A stretch of 64,000 bases of DNA from Ptychodera flava (taxonomy: Eukaryota; Hemichordata; Enteropneusta; Ptychoderidae). Positions within the stretch are counted from its first letter, which is position 1. The number at the start of each line of letters is the position of its first letter. The notes beneath the pieces are model-generated. The model did not search any database. It saw only the letters and a program-made list of their open reading frames with translations, and was not told the origin of the DNA. Location of the stretch: assembly GCF_041260155.1 (NCBI RefSeq), contig NW_027248291.1, positions 124,001 to 188,000 on the forward strand. Direction: 5' to 3'. Made by a program: the position numbers and the translations under genes. Of the stretch, positions 43,951 through 55,024 are shown in pieces.

Positions 43951-44652
43951 TAGACCTTTTCCTCATTCAACCGGAAGTTAGATTAGCATATCATTTGCAT
44001 GGCGAGTCGACCTACCGGTAGTTCAGCTGCGGAAGTCGCCTTGCCAACGTCCTCGCTATGGCGATCGTAGCTGTGGTGTTTTTCGGGCAGGATTTCTGCC
44101 TTTTACAGGCGGGTTTTGACCTTTACGTTTTAGCTCCGCGTGAAAGTCAAAACTAGCCCTTAAAAGGCAGAAATCACGCCTGAAAACACCACAGCTATGG
44201 GCCCACAGCTATGGCGATCAATGAGAATACATCCCGAACGTACTTGCTTTGGAAACAGACAGTGAAGCAAGTGAAAGCTTCCGTAAATTTGGAGAGTAGC
44301 AAATTCAATCAGCATCAAACGATATACAGAAGTGAACATCAAAGTGATATCGAACTGCCACACGATCAACCACTTCGGCTTTGTCAGAAATTAGAAACAT
44401 TTTGGCAAGCTAATACCACAGGAAAATTACAAAATTAGTGTGAGGATTTTCACACAGAGGCTTTTTTTATGAAATGGCAAAAATAGCCCGAAAATACAGG
44501 AGCAGACTTTGCATACTCGAACTCTACGTAGAGAGTCGGCGAACGTTCCAGAGGGTTGACTTTGACTGCAGCGGAACTAGGTCAAACCGGCGACATGCAT
44601 ATAATTACGCATGCGCACGGAAACTTCCGGTGACATTGAGGAAAGGGTCTGT
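43951..44652. mobile_element. About 700-bp inverted-repeat element with nested foldback
   Basis: TAGACCTTTTCCTCATTCAA then CCGGAAGTT on the left is inverted on the right as AACTTCCGGTGACATTGAG then GAAAGGGTCT. The 44054-44218 foldback lies inside it. The superfamily is not determined; TA at both ends is possible. Confidence 0.65.
44054..44218. repeat. Foldback element, same family as 7615-7746
   Basis: GTAGCTGTGGTGTTTTTCGG pairs with CTGAAAACACCACAGCTATG; GATTTCTGCCTTTTA pairs with TTAAAAGGCAGAAATC. It is nested within the 43951-44652 element. Confidence 0.75.
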
Positions 44653-44749
44653 TAGGGATGAAATGATTATTTTTTTCTGCATGTGTGTTGTATACAAAAG
44701 TAAAGATTTGTGGACATTGAAAATGTCTCACTTTAATAACAGGTGACCT

Positions 44750-46900
44750 AGGGAGTCATCGGGGCTCGGGATAAGGATAGAGTGGTAGCCAGAGGCCCCT
44801 TAGGAAGCTGTTTTATTTCACATAGAAATGTTTTTGTCCACTTACCTGAGACAGGTCGCGTGATTTAGACATGAAATTAGAGAGAGTACTTTGTGTTGTT
44901 TTTTTTGCATCCACTTTTTGCAAATATGTGTGCTAACACTGTTTAGTAATACTGGTTGTACTAGGTCACCAATCAGGATTTTGAAAGCAACTTTTGAGAG
45001 TCATACCGGTATAATGCGAAGGATTGTCTAATGGTATATCAAGATGTATTCTACATACAGCTCACCCTCAAAGCTAACACTAACTCAGCCTAAGAAAATT
45101 TTACATATGATATGTACTGGTAAAGTGCTGAGACAAAAAAATTTTGAAAGTTCTTAAATTGACTCAATAGAGTGAACAATGTAATAGTTAAGAGCGTACA
45201 GAGTCTCTTTACCAGCCTCCTATTGACTGGGCAATGTAGTGGTTATCTGGCTGTCTGACACAGCCTCCTATTGTCACTGGGCAATATAGTGGTTATCTGG
45301 CTGTCTGACATAGCCTCCTATTGACTGGTCAATATAGTGGTTATCTGGCTGTCTGACACAGCCTCCTATTGTCACTGGGCAATATAGTGGTTATCTGGCT
45401 GTCTGACACAGCCTCCTATTGACTGGGCAATATAGTGGTTATCTGGCTGTCTGACACAGCCTCCTATTGACTGGGCAATATAGTGCTTATCTGGCTGTCT
45501 GACACAGCCTCCTATTGACTGGGCAATATGGCAGTTGTCTGGTTCTCTCACAACCTCCTATTGACTGTGTGATATGGTGGTTGTCTGGCTATGAGAGCTG
45601 ATTTTCGTCAGCATATGTCTTATTAGCCATGTTCAGGAGGACAGTGCAGGGCACAGTGTGAGGGATGGGTAAGACTTTATGGCCAAGAAGGGACCAGTAA
45701 AGACTCTAGAGGGCACACCGTATTCCAAAAGATAACCTGATCAGTATTGTTCGAAGCATTAAATTCTTGATCAAGTTATTTTATAGACTAGAAACATGCT
45801 GTGGAGCATGCAAACCCACAACTGTTGTTTATTGAACAATGGAACACCATGACTGGAACAACTTACATTTCAAGCAGCCTTTTCATTAGGAATTGATTAG
45901 TTTATAGAAAAACTGAGTGTTTCATTGTATTTGTTAATTGTTTATTTTTTATCACCAATTGCTTTGTCATGTCTGCATGACACATGACAAATTCCAGACA
46001 CAGTATAAACGATCTGGTAAATATTAATGCAATGTGCTTAAGTTGTAAAACTCGCACAGTGTGTGTAATATATCATTGCTTAATTCAAAATTTGTGTCTG
46101 TGGAAAAACATTTTAAATTCTATGAAATGGTTATTTTTAAAATTATCATTTTTTTTTCCTGTTATAATATATTTATGCCATGATTTCAGTCAATTGAACC
46201 AAACAGCTTACTATGCACTTTTAACTTATGCATTACACATGGTCATTGTGAAACGGTGAACGCAACAATTTCTTATGCCTAGCAAATCAATATTATTGTC
46301 AGACTGATATCTTAGAGACCACTGTGCCATATCAGAAGTTGCTAACATATCCAGCATTATTGTGACTAACTTGTGTGTAAGCAGTTTTATGGAGTGGTTC
46401 AGGAGTGAGCCCTCTCAGTTCAGTTCAATAAAAATGTATTGGATAGCAACTCTAGAGTTCACCAGAAATGCGTTATCGCTCAGATTGCATCCAGTAAATC
46501 CATTTCAATAACTTCTTAATGGAATGGAAAATCATGTAGCTTGTGTCTGTGGATTGCGGTACAAACTGATGTGTGCCAAAGTGTATGGCGCAACAATCTA
46601 TGAAATCTAGTCTGAATATTTGCAGTCTCCGTGATGCTTATACAAAACTACGTTTAGCCCGTACTTGTTGTAAGTAGACGTCGCTGTACTCTACATCTGA
46701 TTTTAATCAGATTGAATGCTACTAAACTTGGGGTCCTGCCTGTCACAGTCACCTCACTGTTGTAGGCATGGCCCTAGTTTACATCAGTTCAGAACAGCAG
46801 GGACACCCCCCCCCCCCCGAATATACAGAATTACATTCACAGCTGACCCCTTAGGATGTAATCCCAGGTTGTTATATCAAAGATGGTGTGATCTACACGA
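44750..46900. other. Gene-free stretch right of the TMUB region
   Basis: Apart from the minisatellite at 45204-45600 and a C run at about 46806, I see no coding exon, MITE or RNA gene. Confidence 0.5.
45204..45600 (+). repeat. Minisatellite, about 8 units of 48-51 bp
   Basis: Units read CAGCCTCCTATTGACTGGGC then AATATAGTGGTTATCTGGCT then GTCTGACA. Some units carry TTGTCACTGGG in place of TTGACTGGG, giving alternating 48- and 51-bp lengths. The right-hand units are diverged. Confidence 0.95.
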
Positions 46901-47102
46901 TAAGGGACTGGTCAGTTTCTTCAGCCTGGGGGGGGGGGGGGGGGGGGCGGTGGATTATTTTTTGCCGACGTCAAAAAGTGGCTGACCCCCCCTATTCCAA
47001 ATTTTGAAAACAGGGTGACCCCCCCTATTCCAAATTTCTAAAACAGGGTGACCCCCCCCCCCCCCCCCCCCGGGCGCGACAAAGGCAAAACAAAAGATGG
47101 AC

Positions 47103-47214
<112 letters not shown>

Positions 47215-47919
47215 ACATTTTACATATATTTATATTTTAAATAGTCATTCTATATTTTAGTGAAATTGTTGACATGTCAGTTGTAAGATAGGAATTTCAA
47301 AGTGTCAATCTTAAAGTTTAAATACAGTACATTTTGAATGAGCTGTATTTTGAATGAGCTGTGAATGTATTTCACACTTTCTCTGCTTAACCAGATGTCC
47401 TGAACTGTTGTACAGAAATGGATGTCAATCATTAATATCAAAGAGGAAAAGCAGTGAATCAAAAACTTTGATGGGTGTTAAGACTTGCCAACCATCCAAT
47501 TAAATCTACTGAGGAGCCATAGAGAGCTTTTTTAGCCAAATCTGATGTGTACAGTGTCTGAGAGGACCTTTTCTTGTGTAACATTGAAACCATAAAAGCA
47601 CAGCTAATAATGACAAAAACTGCCTTTTTTAACTGTTATTTTGTTCATAAAAAAGCATCTTTCTACAGAAAACCTATGAAACAAAGGAAAATAATTGCAT
47701 CAATGAGAAGGAAAGATATCTTGTCATTTTTCTATCTCTAAAATAAGTCACTGTATCAAATATATATTGTGAAATATTTGTGCATGTTGCTTTCTCATAC
47801 TGAATTCTCACAGAGAGAACAGAAAAGTATCAGGAATTTGTCATCCTTTTCATATGAAATGCAGATTTCATAATGGTACACTTTCACTTAGCAAACATCA
47901 AGATATCTCTGATTTATTA

Positions 47920-48185
47920 AAGTATGGCGCCCGAAGGGCGCGCCAAAAAATATGAAACATCCTGATATCTCTGATATATATGCCTTGTATATTAAAGTCA
48001 TGCACCTGAAGGGCATGCTGAAAGATGTATGATATATTAAAGTAATGAGCTTGAAGAGCACGCTGAAAAATATTGAACATACAGATATCTCTTATGTATG
48101 TATGCTTGATATGTTAAAGTTGGGCGTGCTGAAAATATGACTGATTATTAAAGTTACGCGCCCGAAGGGCGCGCCGAAAAATACA
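47920..48185. repeat. Tandem hairpin repeats inside the 46904-48388 element
   Basis: Five diverged units have the form ATTAAAGT...GCGCCCGAAGGGCGCGCC then GAAAAATAT. The first (47929) and last (48160) keep the GC-rich palindrome; the middle ones are decayed (GCACCTGAAGGGCATGCTG, GAGCTTGAAGAGCACGCTG). A GATATCTCT motif recurs between them. Confidence 0.75.
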
Positions 48186-48964
48186 ACTGAATGATGAATT
48201 TTGTGGCTGACACTAGCATTTTAGGCAATGATGAGCCTGTGTCAAAATTCAAAAAACACACTGACCCCCCCTATTGGGCATTTCAAAAACATGGTGACCC
48301 CCCCTATCACCAAAGTCAAAAACAGGGTGACCCCCCCCATGAATCCACCGGCCCCCCCCCCCCCAGGCTGAAGAAACTGACCAGTCCCTAAGTGCTCTGA
48401 TATCGAATGTAAAAGAGCCAAGTCAAAAAATAGAAATGGTCTTCCACATGAGAAAAGTAAAACATACACAGCTCAAACAGTTGACACTGAATTGACAATA
48501 CCGGTACAGCCATAAAGAAGACTATATTATTTGTGGCTAGGATGGAGGGATGGGGAGCAGTGAGAAGAATTCATCCCGAAGTCTAAAAAAGTGTGTTGGT
48601 TTTTGATATTTTGGGTAACCCTCCTTTAATTCTTCTGACCCCACCAACCATAAATAATGACAGCTTGTCCGATTGGTTGGATTATTACGCTCTTACGCCA
48701 GTTAGTGACCTTGTATGTAGATTTTCTGTCGGCACGGTGATTGAACGGGATTAAAATTTACATTAAATATACTAATTAGTACTACATCGAGTTGATTGTC
48801 TTTTTGTATGTGTTGATGTGTTAAATGAAAATGCCGTCATTTCTTGCCTTTCCTGTCCCCGTCTGTACTTTTTTCCAAGGCTGTCCACAGTTGGTCTGTT
48901 TTTGTTGGTGTATACCTGCCTCATCTCTGATTGCACTGTGATCAGATTGGGTTATGAAAGTTAA

Positions 48965-49310
48965 AGGGACATAAGCTGTAACTAGTGGCAAGTTTTTCAG
49001 AATTCTGCTTCTGTATATCAACTACCGTGTCTGACCCTAATCCGTTTGTCATGCTGAAATTTGGAGTATTCTTTTTGTCAACACAGCTTGTATGTGTGTA
49101 GTGATCATTGTTTATTGTTTACAAATGAATTCTAGTCTGGACTTTAAAACAATTTTCAACAATAACAATGTAGATTATACTCATAGGTTGTGTTGATATG
49201 CTAAAATACTTGGCATTAAATTACAGTTTAGGGATTCAATGCAGAAAGTGTAGGGAAACCATAAAACTAAAGTTCTGAAAAAATAGCCAAAAGATGCAGC
49301 TTATGGAGCT
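48965..49310. mobile_element. TTAA-flanked AGGGACATAAGCTG element (346 bp)
   Basis: AGGGACATAAGCTG after TTAA (48961-48964) is roughly inverted as CAGCTTATGGAGCT before TTAA (49311-49314). It shares TTTGAATTCTAGTCTGGAC-like and CAACAATAACAATG motifs with 56855-57190. Confidence 0.7.
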
Positions 49311-49314
49311 TTAA

Positions 49315-50450
49315 GTATGGTTGGCAAGTGCCATGGAGATGAAGTCATAATATGGTACAGCTGGCACTTGCTTTGAATTTTCATGCCTAGGTCAGCAAAA
49401 TTATAAAACCAAAGCAGCACTAGTGGCTGTCAACATACTTTGTTCTCGTATGTGTTCTGTGAGATTACTGTATCCCCAAGTTCATATCTTCTTCACATAG
49501 TTTGTGTACAGAATCAGCTAGTGCCAGACCTATGTTGATGGTTCAGTGCCAACAAATATCAACTTGATCCAGCAATACCACAATCCAAATCTGTATCAAT
49601 GTTCTATCCTACTCCACTTCAGTTAGATACAAAGATCCAAGTGTTTGTGGACTTTCTGAGCTCAGCAGCCTCCAACTCTAACTGAGATCAGAGTCTACTC
49701 AGTGGAGTGCCTTTTTGACATGAATGGATCTTTAGGTCTGTTTTCCAGTAACATTCCTAAGACATTCCGGAATGTCAAATCAGATTAGATGACACAAGTC
49801 AACAAGTCCATTTAGGTAATCCATAGAACCTGGAGAAAAATGAGGGTCTATGGGTAATCTAAACCTCCGAACCCAACCCTTAGGCTTATGTAGGGGATTT
49901 GGATATTATTCTTGTGAAATTTGCCAAATAGCCACATATGCAACACCCCCTTGCGCAAGACAAGTAAATCCCATGTGAGGGACGCTAATTAGACTCTCCC
50001 ACATCACAGTCCTCTGCAGTAGGCTAGTGAGATAGTTAAGGGACACAAAATGAGGTGATTACCCCTCCCCTCAGGCCCTCTTTCATTGTAAATCAGGCCT
50101 AAATTCCCAACATTTGTTCCATGTTGCCTGAGGTAGCATCGCCGTAGGAATTACATATATACAGACTGCTGCATAGCGCACTTAACACTCACCAAGTCTG
50201 TCATATTGTCACTAAAGTTTACATGACAATGTCATGGTGAGAGTGAGGAAGAAGGGAAATAAGGCAAAGTAGACAATTTCTCATGACGGACGCCACTTTT
50301 GAGCCAAACTCTTCAAGAAATCTGCACCTTCCTGTATCTTACGATCTGTCTGTGGCATTCAGTTTCCCTAAAGTCTGCCATGTCTGTAGAGATTCTTTGA
50401 GCAGTGTTTGGTCATATTGGTTTGGGAGAAAACTGCATCTTTAACCCTTT
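49315..50450. other. Gene-free stretch
   Basis: No exon-like block, RNA gene or strong repeat recognised. Confidence 0.45.
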
Positions 50451-50454
50451 GAGT

Positions 50455-50682
50455 GCCAAAGTCAATTTTTGTTGCCATTATACAATATAACACCAACAAT
50501 TTCTTTAAGATGTAGACAATTTTTTTCTGATTTTTCCAAAATTTTGGTCAAAAAGCGTAGCCCATGAAAATTCATGCCCATGAAGTACAAAATCATGGGA
50601 AAAAATTAATACAGAAAAATTCATAAAAGTTGGTAAAATGTTGCCGTGATATTTGGGGGGAAAAATTTTAGTGTTCAAAGGG
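50455..50682 (+). mobile_element. 217-bp TTAA MITE family, copy 7
   Basis: TTAA at 50451-50454, then CCCTTTGAGTGCCAAAGTCA; ends AGTGTTCAAAGGG. It carries the same internal extension as copy 6. Confidence 0.8.
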
Positions 50683-50849
50683 TGAAAAAAGTTCAAGACA
50701 TAAATGATGATATCGGCAGTCTGTTGGAAGCATGCCTGTGATAAAAGGAAACGTCTGCATAATTGAACCAGTACATGATATGTCCGCGAAGGGAATACTG
50801 CACAGATGGATCGATTTTGGGCTTAGCAAAACTTGACTAGATCTATAGA

Positions 50850-50916
50850 CTAGCTGTAAGATGCATCACTCATGAGCGCCCTCATGTGACAGATCTTTCA
50901 GTCTACCAGAGCCACA
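50850..50916. mobile_element. Mini-hairpin MITE, TAGACTGAAAGA family
   Basis: TAGACTAGCTGTAAGATG...GAGCGCCCTCATG...CAGATCTTTCAGTCTA. The left arm is more decayed than in the other three copies. Confidence 0.6.
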
Positions 50917-52464
50917 CAGCTGGCCAAAAGTGTCAAGATAGATATGAGACTATATTTATGAATCTGAACAAGATCTTCAACAAAACATTGTAAGTTAAAT
51001 GTAGAGAGATGTTGGACATATCAAGGTTACCAAAGTGACTACGATTCTTATTGACAAAATAAGTTCAAAAGAAACACACCACTGAACTTATTTCATGGTC
51101 AGCATGGTCATGAAGTTGGAAATTTGATGTTTGGTGAAAACCACAGTAAATAACTCACACATTGAGACCTCATTACTATTCCAAAAAGCATGCAATTTTA
51201 TTGTCAAATATCAACTAACATGGAACTGCACCACCGCCAGCACATTATGCATGTACTAAAGTAATTATAATGTGGCCCGTACATGTTATAAAATATATAC
51301 AGAATTTAGTGTAAAGGTCTAACTAACACAAAAATTGGTTTCAGTGTGTTTGGAGTCAGATGTCCCACCCAGATGTGGATGATATCCACTCTGAATATGA
51401 ATCTGATTTTCTGCTCATCAACTTGCATGACAAATGGTGAATATTCAGTCACAATATGAATCTGAACTGTTCACAATGAAAAAATATCAAGTGGTCACAC
51501 ACGTTTCATACAATTCAAAATGAATTCTGCATTGGACAGTCAATCTTACTTTCTATCCATCATTGGTTTTTCAGAAACTTTAACGATCAGTGTTCAAAGA
51601 TTTGATTTGAAATTGTGTTTGTTTGCAAATCAGATACTGTCTCTTTAGCAACAATATTAGTTATAACCTTGTTAACATAGCTGGGTTGAATTTCTGTCTC
51701 CATTTCATTCACATCAAGTGACCTCAGCTCTCTGATAGTTCAGGGTCTTATCAGTCTCACATACAAATATATTATACCAGACAGAGGTTTACTAAGTCTT
51801 ACGAGTGAAGGATATTTTTGTTATCCCGTGACAGGTTGCCAACACAGCAGTAGCTGTCTCTACAAGACCCTTACACATCAAACAAATTTTTCCAATTGCA
51901 TTTGATACAAATATTGTGAGGTTTTCTAAATCCCCCATCTTACACAATACTGGTAAATAATGGTTCTATAAATGAATTCCACTTTGTATCTTAGATCTGA
52001 GATTTTATTTGTAAACCTTACCACTAATGGTTTTGTTCTAATGAGTTTACACTGAAAAAAGTACAACTGAAATTATGCTTTCTGTAATTGCTGAATCGGT
52101 CATATTCCTTCAAAAGCTGTGAGATGTGTTGATAATGTGATTAATTTTACACTTTTTGAATTGCATTCAAATTTTTCTATGATGTTTACAGCAACTTTGG
52201 TGGTAGGCCTTTGTTCATTTGGTGAAACTTTTGATCTCTGTGTCTGTGCATTATGAAGATTATAAATTGAACTGCTACGATTATGACCTACCGGTAGAAA
52301 TGGTCGGTTTGAACTTTGACCCTTTGATCATCACGGCAACAAGTGTATATCCCCATGATGCAATGTCTCTGTAATGACATCACACTCAACTGATGGAAAC
52401 TTGCTCTGATTAAAATGAATGTGTTGAAAGAAAATAATATTGGTCTTTACAGAGTTACTCTTAA

Positions 52465-52681
52465 CCCTTTGAGTGCTGTAATTTTTTCCCTCCCAAATTT
52501 TAGAGTTACATTTTACCAATTTTTATTATTTTTTCTGTATTTTTTTCATAATTTTGGATTGAATGGACATCACTTTTCATTGGCTGCAGTTTTTGATCAA
52601 AATTTTTGGGAAAACTTTGAAAAAAATTCACTGGGTAATATTTTATACAGGCGACAAAAATTGACTTTGCCACTCAGAGGG
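52465..52681 (-). mobile_element. 217-bp TTAA MITE family, copy 8 (reverse, cleanest ends)
   Basis: TTAA (52461-52464), CCCTTTGAGTGCTGTAATTT, and closing GCCACTCAGAGGG with TTAA (52682-52685). It is exactly 217 bp with both target copies intact, so it defines the family borders. Orientation is opposite to copies 1, 2 and 4-7. Confidence 0.9.
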
Positions 52682-54688
52682 TTAAACTGCTGTGTGCACT
52701 GAATGTAAATTTGGCTGGTCTGTCTCGTAACAATAAAATTTTCAAAGATACTAGAATTACAGACAAAGTGCAGTAACTTAAATGTTATGAGGAGCAACAG
52801 GCATAGATGATGTAAAGTATAATTGCAGCCTGGTGGCATTTCAAAACAAAATCACCGGTTTGGTTTGAGAGATCCGTAAAGATGAAAATGTCCGTAGACA
52901 ATGTCACACTGACACAAACTACGATATGATGACCAACAATGCAACTTTTCAGTTGAAAAAAAATATTTTCTATGTTACATCAAAAGACGCCTTAAGCTGA
53001 GAGTTGAAACTAGATTTTTTTTCACTTGTATCCTTTTTGCATAAAAAAGTGATATTTGAGAATTAAGTGTCATGGTATAACTGTACAGCATTTTCAAGCA
53101 AAATGATCTCATATGGTAAGTATGTAGACGATACTAGTTAAGTATAGAAGACTTCTAAGCTGTCAGATTAGAAACCTACGCATCTACATATCTACAAAGT
53201 TTCTTCGCTAGGGTGGAAATTGCAACCTATCCTAGCCAAATTTGGCAAACATCCTGTTAAGCTGGCATAACTATATTGTGCTGTGTGGAAAATAGCTAGC
53301 AAAATATGTATGTTGTGGTTACAAACCATTAAATATCTTTAAATTTTATGACACTAACCATTTTTTAAGAAGGTGTATATTTGAGAAATATGGCATGATT
53401 TTATTTCATCACTTTTTGTCACTTTCAAGTTTGCTTCTAACTGTGATACAGAGATATCCAACTGTTTGTTCACTTTCAGAGAACTCTTGTCTGTCCCTAC
53501 GCTATCTATCTAACCCTTCTAAATTGAGCCTTCTATTAACGTCAGAGGGCAAAACTACTACTAAAACAATTTCTAGCACATACCAAAGCAACGAAAGATA
53601 TATCTGAGTGTTCTCCCAGCCGCAAAAAACAAAACACTAAAATGAGCAAGTTTACTTTAACTGAAATGTAGCAAAGCATGGATTCAAATTCTAAAATGTC
53701 TTTCCCATGCTGTTTGCATAATTAATAGCACTGGTCATTTATTTTGACAAAGCAGTTACAAAGAAAAGCACTGTTTCCGAAAGGATCTTGAAGGTAATGC
53801 GAGAAGAGGGCAAGATATTTCCCCTTAAAAGTAAAAACATTTTAATAGTTACTTATTCTAAAGCAATGAATAGCAGCCTAGATATGGTTTGGTTGTGTCT
53901 TCAAAGCATATGATGACTGCTACATACATGATAACAGAAAATAATGTAAACAATACTTGTTCATGAGCTATCATCAAAATCACTTATAGTTGTAACGGAC
54001 ACATGTACAATGGTCACATATGAAAAAAAAATTCCACATCTGATGAAATTTCTGTAGTTTTCTTACGCAGTCTCAGTTGATCAGAGGTTTTTACTGATGA
54101 CATGCCTCTTACTGGCACTATCAAAGACAAAAGGACAACTGTTTGAACATAGTGTTTGTAAGAGCACCTGCACCTGAATCTGATTGGTTGTTTCCATAAC
54201 ATTTACGGAATTCAAATTTATGCAATTTTCTTTTGCACACGGCACTGTAACTGAAATCCATGATTTGAATGTTTGTGCATGAGAAGGGTAAATTGCTCTC
54301 CCTTGAATTGTATGGTGATTACGATATTTGATCATAGTGCCCGATCTTTATTCATCAGAACATTGGTAGAGTTTCTGCTAACATTAAGGATAGATTCTGT
54401 GCTTGTAATGATATGTTCAATTTAGACTGAAAGAAAATTTTCCAACACTACAAAAACTGTACAAATCTCAAATTTGATTATACCTCTGTCAAAAGATTCA
54501 GTCCTTTTTTTCCTAACATATAAAAGCAAAATTACAACAGATGTGTACAAGAGTTCCTTTTTCCAAAGTTGGAAGAACTTGAAGTCATTGATGAAATTTG
54601 TTCAAGCTAATTATTAAAATATTCCTATTTAATTGTTATCTTAACATATGCAAATATTGATCACAATGCTATGTCATCACATGATGGT

Positions 54689-54766
54689 ATGCAAATGAAT
54701 ACCATAATGCTATGATGTCATCTTTTGATGGTATGCAAATGAATACACAGTTCTCCTCATTTGCAT
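54689..54766. promoter_or_regulatory. Cluster of three octamer (POU) motifs
   Basis: ATGCAAAT at 54689-54696 and 54733-54740, and the inverse ATTTGCAT at 54759-54766. The first two belong to a 44-bp tandem duplication (GATGGTATGCAAATGAATAC). Octamers bind POU-class factors in animals; function here is inference only. Confidence 0.4.
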
Positions 54767-55024
54767 ATCATGGCGTGGTTTGTACACATGCTAGTATAGA
54801 TTTACAATTGATTTTCGAGATTAAGCGTAATCATTAGTTAATATGTAGTAAGTGTATTAATTTCAAAGGAAAGATACATAATATTTTGACACAAATATGA
54901 AAATCGCTGTCCATATTTCTACACTTTTTGATCTTTTGGAAGCTAGATTTTTTAACTTGCAAGAAAAAAATACCTAATTCATGTGAAGACATTTCAAAAT
55001 TCGAGTAAAAACAAAGGAAGAGGC

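Larger units (their letters stand above)
51000..55024 (-). other. LASP-like gene downstream region, possible long 3' UTR
   Basis: This AT-rich stretch follows the SH3 stop codon on the minus strand. It has no recognised exon, one MITE (52465-52681) and an octamer-rich tandem duplication (54675-54770). Minus-strand AATAAA signals are present, for example within 51186-51196. Vertebrate LASP1 has a long 3' UTR, so a long one here is plausible but unproven. Confidence 0.35.
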
